Positions 1 to 7,022 of a stretch of DNA of 9,122 nucleotides are shown here, piece after piece (the first letter of the stretch is position 1; each line of letters opens with the position of its first letter). The notes under the pieces are model-generated. The model saw nothing but the letters and a program-made list of their open reading frames with translations, made no database searches and was not told where the DNA came from. This stretch comes from Terriglobia bacterium (GTDB lineage Bacteria; Acidobacteriota; Terriglobia; UBA7540), in assembly GCA_022866195.1 (NCBI GenBank), contig JALHUF010000375.1, positions 1 through 9,122 on the forward strand, given 5' to 3'. The position numbers and the translations under genes were made by a program.

Positions 1-50
1 AATGAAATGAGTTAAGTCCTGCACAGCGCGCCAGATGATACCACGCGCGG

Positions 51-189
51 GTGGCACGCACATCGCTTGTTGTGTCTCGGAATGTTCGGCTGGTCGTAGC
101 ACGGCCGTCTCGGCCGTGGATGGCGCAGACATCGTCGTTTGATGTCTGCGAATGTCCGGCTTGTCGTAGCACGGGCGTCGCGGTCCCGA
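51..189. repeat. 70-bp-period tandem repeat with two hairpins
   Basis: Two copies lie head to tail. Bases 81-104 and 151-174 match at 22 of 24 positions, and both contain the core GTCGTAGCACGG. The first copy ends in a perfect hairpin, CACGGCCG (100-107), loop TCT, CGGCCGTG (111-118). The second carries a perfect 10-bp stem, CGCAGACATC (124-133) with GATGTCTGCG (141-150) and a 7-nt loop. In the first copy the second stem is degenerate. Related cores occur inverted at 932-940 (CCGTGCTAC) and, with one change, at 5024-5032. I infer a family of interspersed palindromic intergenic elements rather than a gene. Confidence 0.7.
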
Positions 190-202
190 GTCATTTAAGG
201 TG

Positions 203-208
203 TATAAT
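203..208 (+). promoter_or_regulatory. -10 box of the toxin-antitoxin operon
   Basis: A perfect TATAAT stands 19 nt before the antitoxin ATG. No good -35 box is present at 17 nt spacing (GCGGTC), so the promoter may depend on an activator or simply be weak. A ribosome binding site AGGGAG (213-218) follows, 9 nt before the ATG. Confidence 0.5.
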
Positions 209-227
209 CGACAGGGAGCGACAGGTT

Positions 228-446
228 ATGCAGACAGTGAAAGACCTTACCATCGACGAGCTAAAGGCAGTCATCGGCGAAGTAGTCGAGGAAAAATTGC
301 GCGAGTTGCTGACTGATCCCGATGCAGGTCTGGCCCTTCGGCCCGAGGTTCAGGAGCGCCTTCTGAGGGACCTTCAGGAGCCTCAGCTTGAGAGCGAGAA
401 TATTCCCGCGGCTGAATTGGCTCGCCGCCGGGGCCTGGAATGGTAG
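228..446 (+). CDS. Probable antitoxin of a RelE/ParE-type TA pair
   Basis: A 72-aa acidic, helical protein. The frame is open further upstream, but the ATG at 228 has an RBS (AGGGAG) and follows the TATAAT box, so it is the likely start. The N-terminal half (TIDELKAVIGEVVEEKLREL) looks like an amphipathic helix, and the C-terminus ends in LARRRGLEW. No ribbon-helix-helix, AbrB or HTH motif is obvious. The antitoxin call therefore rests on size, charge and position: the TAG stop at 444-446 is followed directly by the toxin ATG at 447, the tight coupling typical of TA operons. The C-terminal part would be expected to wrap and block the toxin. The gene probably represses its own promoter only indirectly or as a complex. 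Confidence 0.7.
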   Translation: MQTVKDLTIDELKAVIGEVVEEKLRELLTDPDAGLALRPEVQERLLRDLQEPQLESENIPAAELARRRGLEW

Positions 447-713
447 ATGTACCAAATCGAGTTCCGCCCTCGGGCGGCCCAGGACTTTGAAAACCTCGAC
501 GACGTGGTGGCTGGCCGCGTGTTGAAGAAGCTCCGCTGGCTTGCCGAGAACTTTGACTCCATTAAACCCGAACCCCTCGCTGGGCCCTTCTCCGGTCTCC
601 TCAAGCTTCGTGTGGGCGACTACCGCGTCATTTACCAAGCTAATCGCGAGAAGAAAGTGCTGACGATCCGCCTGCTGGGCCATCGCCGGGAAATCTATAA
701 TCAGCCCGCGTAA
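447..713 (+). CDS. RelE/ParE superfamily toxin
   Basis: An 88-aa basic protein with the layout of the RelE/ParE toxin family: an N-terminal strand (YQIEFRPRAAQDFENL), two helices (about residues 10-35), then the strand block LLKLRVGDYRVIYQ and a C-terminal strand with the GHRREIY ending common to this family. Known members either cleave ribosome-bound mRNA (RelE) or inhibit gyrase (ParE). The sequence alone does not decide which, though GDYRVIY plus GHRREIY fits the RelE side slightly better. It starts at the base after the antitoxin stop with no separate RBS, so translation is probably coupled. The length is normal, with no sign of decay. Confidence 0.85.
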   Translation: MYQIEFRPRAAQDFENLDDVVAGRVLKKLRWLAENFDSIKPEPLAGPFSGLLKLRVGDYRVIYQANREKKVLTIRLLGHRREIYNQPA

Positions 714-792
714 TACCAAGCCTCGGATGATGCGCGGGATGGCGTCCATCAGAAGTCGCGATGTCCGCGCTACCTTACGGTCTCTTGCTTAT

Positions 793-900
793 TCAGGCCA
801 GCATGAGACGTTCACCCTTCGGTTCCGGAACCGGGTTCCCGAACTCTCGCGCGGTATCAATCCGCAGTTGGATGGCTTCACGGGCGGCCCCTCGGCAAGC
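793..900 (-). pseudogene. HicB-like antitoxin, C-terminal fragment
   Basis: The minus-strand frame ending at a TGA (793-795) reads AAREAIQLRIDTAREFG, then NPVPEPKGERLMLA. This resembles the C-terminal helix and Pro-Glu-Pro tail of HicB-type antitoxins (...REAIxLxLExxxExGxPxPEP). The usual N-terminal HicB fold of about 50-60 residues is absent. Upstream the frame loses similarity after about codon 35 and meets a TAG inside the neighbouring repeat (GTAGCACGG on this strand). I infer a decayed relic cut off at the repeat. HicB partners the RNase HicA, and no hicA is seen nearby. Confidence 0.5.
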
Positions 901-917
901 TCGAGGCGGTGAGCAGA

Positions 918-945
918 GTCGAACCGGACGTCCGTGCTACATAGG
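918..945 (-). repeat. Inverted copy of the interspersed repeat core
   Basis: CCGTGCTAC at 932-940 is the reverse complement of the GTAGCACGG core at 96-104 and 166-174. It is flanked by the palindrome GGACGTCC (926-933). It adjoins the truncated HicB-like reading frame, suggesting that the element marks the breakpoint. Confidence 0.5.
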
Positions 946-1256
946 CGTGGCTGGGAGGCAAGGCGTCTACTTGGGGTTTTGCAGGGTGCGGACGCCGAAT
1001 GTCGCGCCAGGCACATGATTATAGCCACAATAAGTGAGCCGCCCGGATATTCTCGCTCGTTGCTCTTCCGGATGAGATTGCTGAGGGGAGGGGCGATTTG
1101 TCACTTCAGCGACTCGCGGGGCTGCAATTGTCGCTACCACTTTGGCGCAGAGCGAGAGAGAATAGCGCCGTCATTCGATGCTAGGTGGACGACTTACCGA
1201 GGCGTCTTGTGCAGGCCAGCCATCTTCCCAAGAGGTTATGCGAAGGAGTGATTCCT

Positions 1257-3614
1257 ATGAAGATCAAGAGCCGATGGATGCTGATTGTTCTTTCCCTGGG
1301 CGTTCTCGCGTTCTTTGCCGCGTCCGAAGGTGCGAGGTCACAGGCGGGTGGTGACCAGCCGGACTACCGGAACCCGAAACTGCCGGTCGAACAGCGTGTG
1401 GCGGACTTGCTGAGCCGGATGACGCTGGAGGAAAAGGTCGCGCAGACCCACGCCCTCTGGATGCGCAAAGCACTCATCATGGATGCGAAGGGCAGCTTCT
1501 CGCCGGAGAAAGCGCGCGAAGTCCTCAAGAATGGCATGGGCCAGATCACCCGGGCAAGCGAGCGCAAGGGGCCGCGCGAGAATGCGGTGTTCAGCAACGC
1601 GATTCAAAAATTCCTGGTGGAGCAGACGCGGCTGGGCATTCCGGCCATGGTGCACGAAGAAGCGTTGCACGGCCACGCGGCGCAGGGCGGCACCAGTTTC
1701 CCGCAGGCAATTGCCCTGGCCAGCACCTGGGATGTTGATCTCGTGGAGAAGGTCTTTGGCGCGGCGGCGGCGGAAATCCGCGCGCGGGGCGCGCAGCAGG
1801 CGCTCACGCCCGTGCTGGACGTGGCGCGCGACCCTCGCTGGGGCAGGGTCGAAGAGACTTACGGTGAAGACCCGTACCTGGCCGCGCGCCTTGGGGTGGC
1901 CTGCGTGCGGGGATTCCAGGGGAAAGGGCCGGGGGTTGACAAGCAGCACATCTTTGCCACCGCCAAGCACTTCGCCGCGCACGGGCAACCCGAAGGCGGC
2001 ACCAACTCTGCCCCCAGCAATTACTCCGAGAGAGTCCTGCGGGAGTTTCTCCTGCCCTCCTACGAGGCGGCCATCCGCGAAGCGGGCGCCATGAGCGTGA
2101 TGCCCTCCTACAACGAAATTGATGGCATCCCTTCGCACGGCAACAAGTGGCTGCTCCAGAAGTTGCTGCGCGAGGAGTGGGGGTTCCGGGGGTTTGTCGT
2201 CGCCGACTACGACGGCATCAACCAGCTTCAGACGCTGCATCACGTGGTGGCCAGCAAGGCTGACGCCGCCAGGAAAGCCCTCGAGGCGGGCGTGGATCTG
2301 GAACTCCCTGATATCGACTGTTACGCGACGCTGCTTCAGCAGGTGAAGGACGGCCGGATCTCCGAGGCGACATTGGATAAGGCCGTCGGCCGCATCTTGC
2401 GAGTGAAGTTTCAGGCGGGATTGTTTGAGGACCCCTACGTCGATCCCGACTACGCGGAGAAGATTACTAACAATGCGGAACATCGCGCCTTGGCGCTTCA
2501 GGCCGCGCGCGAAGCGATCATTCTCCTCAAGAACGAGAACAACGTTCTGCCCTTGAACGCGAACAAAATCCAGACGCTGGCGGTCATAGGTCCCAATGCC
2601 GCCAAGTGCCACCTGGGCGGTTACACCGAGGACCCAGGCCGATGCATCACCGTGCTGGACGGAATCAAAACGAAGGCCGGAAACAAGATCAAAGTAGCGT
2701 ATGCGGAAGGCAGCAGAATCACGGAAGAGGACGCGGACTGGCGGAATTGGTATATGGACAAGGTCACCCCGGCCGATCCCGTCAAGGACGCGGCCCGCAT
2801 TGCGGAGGCGGTGCAGGTGGCGAAGTCGAGCGATGCGGTGGTCCTCGTGCTGGGCGGGAACGAGCAAACCTGCCGCGAGGCCTGGGCCCCCACTCACCCG
2901 GGTGACCGCGACAGCCTGGAGCTACTGGGAAAGCAGAACGACCTCGTCAAGGCCGTTCTGGAGACAGGCAAGCCTACGATCGTTTTCCTGATCAATGGAC
3001 GGCCACTCTCCATCACCTACATCAGCGAGAAGGTTCCCGCCATCCTGGAAGGTTGGTATCTGGGTCAGGAAGGTGGGACGGCCGTTGCTGAGGTCCTGTT
3101 CGGTGAGTACAACCCCGGCGGCAAGCTGCCCATCACGGTTCCACGTTCGGTGGGCCAGGTTCCCGCATACTACAACTACAAGCCGTCGGCCAGACGCGGC
3201 TACCTGTTCGCGAGCGTGCTGCCGCTGTTTGCTTTCGGGCACGGGCTCAGCTACACCACGTTCAAGTATGACAACCTCAAGCTGTCCGAGCCGAGCACCG
3301 GTGTTAATGGGCGGACGACAGTCAGCGTCGAGGTGACCAATACGGGCAAGCTCGCCGGGGACGAGGTTGTCCAACTCTATATCCACGACCTGGTCAGTTC
3401 CGCCACGCGGCCCGTAAAAGAACTGAAGGGTTTCCGGCGAATTCACCTGGAACCGGGTCAAACCCAAACGGTGGGATTCAGTCTGGGGCCGGAGGCGCTG
3501 GCGTTCTGGAATGAGGACATGAAACACGTGGTGGAACCGGGAGCGTTCGACGTCATGGTGGGGCCGAACTCGGTAGACCTGAAAAGCGTGCGCTTGGAGG
3601 TGGCTGAGCGGTAA
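1257..3614 (+). CDS. Secreted glycoside hydrolase family 3 beta-glycosidase
   Basis: 785 aa. It probably releases terminal beta-linked glucose or xylose from oligosaccharides outside the cytoplasm. The frame opens earlier, but the ATG at 1257 has a strong RBS (GAAGGAG, 1242-1248) and begins a Sec signal peptide (MKIKSRWMLIVLSLGVLAFF, cleavage near residue 25-30). The N-terminal GH3 barrel spans about residues 50-375, with DVARDPRWGRVEE, the KH pair K237/H238 (AKHFAAHG), and the nucleophile Asp probably D317 in GFVVADYDG. The C-terminal alpha/beta domain (about 415-650) carries GGNEQTCREAW, where E541 is the best acid/base candidate. A fibronectin-III-like domain (about 660-785) ends the protein. 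Length and order are normal for the family. Substrate cannot be told from sequence. The kinase gene follows 70 bp downstream on the same strand, separated by a hairpin. Confidence 0.93.
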   Translation: MKIKSRWMLIVLSLGVLAFFAASEGARSQAGGDQPDYRNPKLPVEQRVADLLSRMTLEEKVAQTHALWMRKALIMDAKGSFSPEKAREVLKNGMGQITRASERKGPRENAVFSNAIQKFLVEQTRLGIPAMVHEEALHGHAAQGGTSFPQAIALASTWDVDLVEKVFGAAAAEIRARGAQQALTPVLDVARDPRWGRVEETYGEDPYLAARLGVACVRGFQGKGPGVDKQHIFATAKHFAAHGQPEGGTNSAPSNYSERVLREFLLPSYEAAIREAGAMSVMPSYNEIDGIPSHGNKWLLQKLLREEWGFRGFVVADYDGINQLQTLHHVVASKADAARKALEAGVDLELPDIDCYATLLQQVKDGRISEATLDKAVGRILRVKFQAGLFEDPYVDPDYAEKITNNAEHRALALQAAREAIILLKNENNVLPLNANKIQTLAVIGPNAAKCHLGGYTEDPGRCITVLDGIKTKAGNKIKVAYAEGSRITEEDADWRNWYMDKVTPADPVKDAARIAEAVQVAKSSDAVVLVLGGNEQTCREAWAPTHPGDRDSLELLGKQNDLVKAVLETGKPTIVFLINGRPLSITYISEKVPAILEGWYLGQEGGTAVAEVLFGEYNPGGKLPITVPRSVGQVPAYYNYKPSARRGYLFASVLPLFAFGHGLSYTTFKYDNLKLSEPSTGVNGRTTVSVEVTNTGKLAGDEVVQLYIHDLVSSATRPVKELKGFRRIHLEPGQTQTVGFSLGPEALAFWNEDMKHVVEPGAFDVMVGPNSVDLKSVRLEVAER

Positions 3615-3617
3615 GTA

Positions 3618-3640
3618 GAGACGGCCCGGTGGGCCGTCTC
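3618..3640 (+). terminator. Perfect 10-bp hairpin between GH3 and kinase genes
   Basis: GAGACGGCCC, loop GGT, GGGCCGTCTC begins 4 nt after the GH3 stop codon. The stem is fully paired and very GC-rich. There is no U-tract after it, so it may be a 3'-end stabiliser, an attenuator or a member of the palindromic repeat family, rather than a true intrinsic terminator. Confidence 0.5.
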
Positions 3641-3684
3641 AGGAAATGGGAGGCGCCAGGGGGCCGGCCCGGCGCAGAGGAGCT

Positions 3685-5055
3685 ATGGAAGGTGAACTAA
3701 AGGGTGGCCGTTACAGGATTGAGCACCCGCCCATCGGGGAAGGGGGAATGGGTATCGTGTACCGTGCCTGCGATACGCGGCTGGACTGCACGGTCGCGCT
3801 GAAGGAGATCAAGCCTGAGCATCTGCACGATAGCCAATTCCGCCGGCGCTTTGCATCGGAAGCCAAACTGGCCGCGGGCATCAGCCATCCAAACATCGCC
3901 CGGGCCATCGACTTCGTGGACAGCGAGGCGGAAAGCTTCATTGTTTACGAGTTTGTGGAGGGTGTCACGCTCCGCAAACAGCTCACCGAGCATCGCTTCA
4001 CTACCGAAGAGATCCTCGACATTGGCATCAAAATCGCGGATACCCTGTCCGCCGCCCACGAGAAAGGCTTCATTCATCGCGACCTTAAGCCGGAAAACAT
4101 CATGCTCATGCTGCGCCCCGACGGTCCCGGACGGGTCAAGATTCTAGATTTTGGCCTCGCGAAACGAGTCAAGCTCATCTCCTTGGGGGAACAGAGCACT
4201 ACGGCTGCCGCAGAAACAGGAGCGATTACCTGTACGGGGATGGCCATCATCGGGACCATCAACTACATGTCTCCTGAACAAATCAAGATGGAGCCGGCGG
4301 ACACGCGGGCCGATATCTATGCGCTGGGGCTCATCTTGTATGAGATGGCCACCGGGGTGAATCCCTTCCGAGGGGACCAGCCCACTTCGACCATCGCCAA
4401 TATTCTTAACCTCGACCCCCCGCCCGTGGCGCGCTACAACAGCGTGTCTCCCCCACAATTGGACCACATTGTCCGCAAGTGCCTGCGCAAGGAGCGGGAG
4501 GCCCGCTATCAGTCGGCAGGCGAACTCCGCACTGACCTCGAGAGGCTTCAGAATGAGCTGCGAGGAGTCCCGGAGAAGAAAGATGATCGTCCCCTCCCGG
4601 CCCCTGAAGCTCCCATCCCGCGCCGGCTGGCCTGCAGCCTGTTCCTCTTGATCCAGGTGGGGTATCTGATCATGTATGGGATAGCGTTCGCTTATCTCCC
4701 GGAGAATGTCCATCGCTTGCCGAGGTTCCTCCGGCCGGAAGAATGGGCTTGGTTCGTCCCGGTTGCCCTGACCGTTTTGTGCGCCGCCGCTGCGGTGCGG
4801 CTTTACTTCCTGGCGGCGGTGGCCTTCGACTACGCTGACATGGGCCGCCTGTTTCGTCGTGTCTTTCCGGGGATTCTGATCCTCGATGTGGGGTTCGCTT
4901 TGTTCGCCTTGCTGCTGTTTCTCAGATGGGGCTTTATCACGCTGTTGTGTCTGGTTGCGCTCGTCTTCCTGCCCTTCTCCCAACGCACGCTCATCTATTG
5001 CGCTTACGGGCCGCGCGGCGGTCGTAGCTCGGCCGCCAAGGCAAGTTTCACTTGA
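3685..5055 (+). CDS. Ser/Thr protein kinase with four-TM C-terminal domain
   Basis: 456 aa from the ATG at 3685, which is preceded by GAGGAG, though only 2 nt away. An in-frame ATG at 3646 would add 13 residues, so the start is uncertain. A complete Hanks-type (PknB-like) kinase domain occupies about residues 7-285: glycine loop GEGGMGIVY, ATP lysine K40 (VALKEIK), catalytic loop HRDLKPEN with D133, metal-binding DFG at D155, GTINYMSPEQ in the P+1 region and ADIYALGLILYEMATG. All catalytic residues are present, so it should phosphorylate Ser/Thr. After a linker come four hydrophobic segments, near residues 315-336, 354-378, 393-415 and 416-440. No PASTA, TPR or beta-propeller sensor follows, so the membrane domain may itself be the input. 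The last 10-15 codons fall inside a repeat. Confidence 0.9.
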   Translation: MEGELKGGRYRIEHPPIGEGGMGIVYRACDTRLDCTVALKEIKPEHLHDSQFRRRFASEAKLAAGISHPNIARAIDFVDSEAESFIVYEFVEGVTLRKQLTEHRFTTEEILDIGIKIADTLSAAHEKGFIHRDLKPENIMLMLRPDGPGRVKILDFGLAKRVKLISLGEQSTTAAAETGAITCTGMAIIGTINYMSPEQIKMEPADTRADIYALGLILYEMATGVNPFRGDQPTSTIANILNLDPPPVARYNSVSPPQLDHIVRKCLRKEREARYQSAGELRTDLERLQNELRGVPEKKDDRPLPAPEAPIPRRLACSLFLLIQVGYLIMYGIAFAYLPENVHRLPRFLRPEEWAWFVPVALTVLCAAAAVRLYFLAAVAFDYADMGRLFRRVFPGILILDVGFALFALLLFLRWGFITLLCLVALVFLPFSQRTLIYCAYGPRGGRSSAAKASFT

Positions 5056-5094
5056 CAGTACGGCGGTCCTAGCCTGGCAGCTACGCCGCAGCGG
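5013..5094. repeat. GC-rich palindromic repeat over the kinase stop codon
   Basis: Two related units lie side by side: GGCGG-TCGTAGC-TCGG-CCGCC (about 5017-5037) and GGCGGTCCTAGCC...GCTACGCCGC (about 5061-5091). Between them CAAGT-TTC-ACTTG (5042-5054) forms a short hairpin spanning the kinase stop. GTCGTAGCTCGG (5021-5032) differs by one base from GTCGTAGCACGG at 93-104. The repeat seems to have supplied the kinase C-terminal codons (about GGRSSAAKASFT). Confidence 0.5.
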
Positions 5095-5358
5095 CGGACT
5101 TACCTACACGACCAACTTCCAGGGCGCGCGATACTCGCGTCCCAGGAGCTTCTGGGCGGCCGGACTGCCTTGCGTCAGGCGCTCAGTGGCCACATCCCAC
5201 GCCAGCCGTTCCTTGCGGCGGTAAGCCAGGCAGAAATTCGAGGAGATTTCGCGATGCCTGCGGGCGCGCCGACAGAAGTTCTTCGAGGAGCAGCTCATCG
5301 CTCCCCCGTGAAGCCTCTGTAGGCTCGGGGCGGGCTCAGGAGTGTTTCAGCCGCTTTC
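5056..5358. other. Intergenic region between convergent genes, 303 bp
   Basis: No recognised gene. A minus-strand frame at 5104-5298 (64 aa, ATG preceded by GGGGGAG, rich in Arg and Lys) is possible. A plus-strand frame is open over the same bases without a normal start codon, and another minus frame also stays open there. Such overlap is common at this GC content, so I do not call a gene. A 5-bp hairpin AGCCT-CTGT-AGGCT (5312-5325) lies beyond the Tat-protein gene. Confidence 0.45.
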
Positions 5359-6351
5359 TTAGGCTGCAACTTCCCGGACGATGCGCACGTTCTCGCTGAT
5401 TTCGTCCTTGAAGCGCGGGCACATCCCCACAATCGTCGCGTCGGTGGGCTTGAGGTTCTTGAAGGCAAATTCGAAAGCCTGACGGACCTCCTGCGGGGAC
5501 TGGCACTTCCGCCCCGCCGCCAAGATCTTGAACCCCAGGGAGGGCGGTTTTGCCTGGCGCAGGGCGCGGCACATGCGCCCGGGATCGGAGGCTAGATAGG
5601 TCTCCCCCACCGGCTCCACCCCGATTTCTTTCTGGAACTCCTCCTGCGTTCGAGTGATGCGGTAAAAGCAGCCCATGTAGAAATCAACGGGCCAGCCTTT
5701 GGTCTCGACGGCGTCAATCACGTCGGGATTATGGGTGGAAACCCCGGCAGGGAAGCCCAAGTCGTGCACGCGATTGATGAAGTCCTTTACGAGATCAAGC
5801 GAGCCCGCCACCCAGTGCCGGTCGGTGGCGACGCCATGATGGGCAATGCCGACCGGCTTGACCTTCGCGGCCTCGGTGGCGCATTTCAGGGCGCCGGCAA
5901 TCATGTCTTTCGGACTACTGCCGCTGCCGCCAAAGTCCCACGGGTCTGCCAAACAGATCCAGTGCATCTTGCAGCCGGCGTCCCGAATCTTCGCCATCTG
6001 GCGTCGCGCGTCATCGCGATAGTTGCTCTGCCAGGTGTTGATGCCCGCCCGCTCACAGTCGAGCAGAAACTTCACAACGCGCTCGTCGCTGAAATAGTCG
6101 CGCATGAAGTCGTCCAGGAGGCGATTGAAGTGCGAGAACCCGTAAAGCGGGTTGCCGCCGGCAATGAGCCGGGTCACCCGGTTGGGCCCCAGAGCCACCG
6201 TGGGCAAGGCCGGGGCCGCTTGGCCCTTGGCTAGCGGCGTAGCCATCAGGCCGGCCGCCACGGTTGTGGCCCCTTTCAAGAATTCGCGCCGCGTGGGCTG
6301 CGCAGGGCTCGAATCAGCAGAGTCTCCGAGGAGAAAACGATTTTTTCGCAT
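5359..6351 (-). CDS. Tat-exported aldo/keto-reductase-like TIM-barrel protein
   Basis: 330 aa from the ATG at 6351 (minus). This start gives a Tat signal: R21-R22 in TRREFLKG, a hydrophobic stretch ATTVAAGLMATPLA, and probable cleavage near AKGQA. The frame stays open to 6597, but that extension would bury the signal and lies across a likely promoter, so it is rejected. The mature part resembles the aldo/keto reductase barrel family: VTRLIAGGNPLYG, AGINTWQSNY, a late strand GFKILAAGRK and the ending DATIVGMCPRFKDEISENV. The usual AKR FDTAxxYG element is replaced by INTWQSNY, so the catalytic Asp seems lost and normal NAD(P)H-dependent reduction is doubtful. It may bind or modify a sugar-like ligand in the periplasm. 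It converges on the kinase gene. Confidence 0.75.
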   Translation of the reverse strand: MRKNRFLLGDSADSSPAQPTRREFLKGATTVAAGLMATPLAKGQAAPALPTVALGPNRVTRLIAGGNPLYGFSHFNRLLDDFMRDYFSDERVVKFLLDCERAGINTWQSNYRDDARRQMAKIRDAGCKMHWICLADPWDFGGSGSSPKDMIAGALKCATEAAKVKPVGIAHHGVATDRHWVAGSLDLVKDFINRVHDLGFPAGVSTHNPDVIDAVETKGWPVDFYMGCFYRITRTQEEFQKEIGVEPVGETYLASDPGRMCRALRQAKPPSLGFKILAAGRKCQSPQEVRQAFEFAFKNLKPTDATIVGMCPRFKDEISENVRIVREVAA

Positions 6352-6391
6352 CAGTATCACCAGGGCGAGGCAGCGGTGCTTAGAAATGCCG

Positions 6392-6420
6392 ATACTCGCT
6401 TTCGCCGCCGCGTTTGTCAA
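6392..6420 (-). promoter_or_regulatory. Candidate sigma-70 promoter for the Tat-protein gene
   Basis: On the minus strand a perfect TTGACA (6415-6420) is followed 17 nt later by GAGTAT (6392-6397), a weak -10. The inferred transcript would start about 33 nt before the ATG at 6351, which supports that start codon. Confidence 0.4.
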
Positions 6421-6922
6421 TGCTTTTTCTTCGCCAAGTCGGCCCGCTTGCGGGGAGGCGACCTCCGGGGCAGGGACGTCGGCGGCAGGGGCGCCGGGGC
6501 AATCCCCGAGGCACCCCAAGGATGTTCCCAGCTTCACGAGGGCTGATAACGTGTAGACGTCAGGCTGGAGCGCGACGGCGGTCTCGCGTTTAGTCACCGG
6601 GCGGCCTACGTGCGCCCGGCGACTATTCCCTCGCTACCGGCTATCGGCCACGATTGTAGCCGAACGCGTCAGAGCCCGTCACTCGCTTCTGCTTCGTGAG
6701 CAGTGCGACGAGTTGTTGCAGCGACGTGGGCAGCAGCCGCTAGGGTTTCCCACAAGACCCGCAAGCGAGCCGGCGCACCTGCCGGCTGTCGTCAAATCGC
6801 AAACCATTTGGAGGAAAGGCTGGGAAGGATGAATTACTCGGAGTTATGCGCCCGAGTCGCGGCTCAGTCTGCACGGCAGAGCGCCAGTGATTTCCCAAAG
6901 GGCGCTGTTCGAAGGAGGATGT
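6421..6922. other. Intergenic DNA between promoter and tRNA fragment
   Basis: About 500 bp without a supported gene. It contains a hairpin CCGGGCG (6597-6603) / CGCCCGG (6613-6619), a 6-bp dyad CGGCTA (6638-6643) / TAGCCG (6657-6662), and AGCGCC (6880-6885) / GGCGCT (6901-6906). Reading frames running into 6923-6967 on either strand are artefacts of the tRNA sequence. Confidence 0.5.
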
Positions 6923-6967
6923 TGGTTGCGGGGGCTGGATTTGAACCAGCGACCTTTGGGTTATGAG
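6923..6967 (-). tRNA. 3' half of tRNA-Met (CAT), probable att site
   Basis: Read on the minus strand, the sequence runs anticodon loop CTCATAA (6961-6967), 3' anticodon stem CCCAA, variable loop, T-arm GCTGG-TTCAAAT-CCAGC with a perfect 5-bp stem, acceptor strand CCCCGCA and encoded ACCA (6923-6926). The anticodon CAT suggests elongator Met, or Ile2. The 5' half is absent: the bases beyond 6967 (minus strand ...GTTCTT before the loop) cannot pair with CCCAA, and no D-arm or TGCGGGG acceptor strand follows. Similarity starts exactly at the anticodon loop, a standard crossover point of tyrosine integrases. I infer attL/attR of an integrated element extending to higher coordinates, with the intact tRNA at its far end. 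Confidence 0.8.
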
Positions 6968-7022
6968 AAGAACGGACAAACGCTAAGTCTCGCTGAATCT
7001 GTTGCCTTTGCATCCTCAGACC

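Larger units (their letters stand above)
714..1256. other. Gene-poor intergenic region, 543 bp
   Basis: No intact gene is supported here. It holds a HicB-like antitoxin stub (793-900, minus), an inverted copy of the interspersed repeat core (about 918-945) and GC-rich sequence without good coding character up to the GH3 ribosome binding site. Short open frames in it lack RBSs and recognisable products. No convincing promoter for the GH3 gene was found. Confidence 0.6.

Noticed and set aside
1338..2897. 519-aa open frame antisense to the GH3 gene
   Set aside because: A high-GC shadow of the third-codon-position bias of the glycosidase gene; no RBS, no family features.
4144..4983. 279-aa open frame antisense to the kinase
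   Set aside because: Shadow frame; composition is low in structure and the sense strand encodes a clear kinase.
5104..5298. 64-aa minus-strand frame with a purine-rich leader
   Set aside because: Other frames are open over the same bases, the product is not recognisable, and the SD is too close to the ATG; left as an unassigned region.
6352..6597. N-terminal extension of the Tat protein to 6597
   Set aside because: It would place the twin-arginine signal in mid-protein and runs through a plausible promoter; composition is Ala/Pro-rich noise.
6703..6979. Open frames on both strands ending in GAGFEPATFGL or containing KVAGSNPAPAT
   Set aside because: These are classic false proteins produced by translating tRNA 3' halves; they overlap the tRNA fragment and lack other support.
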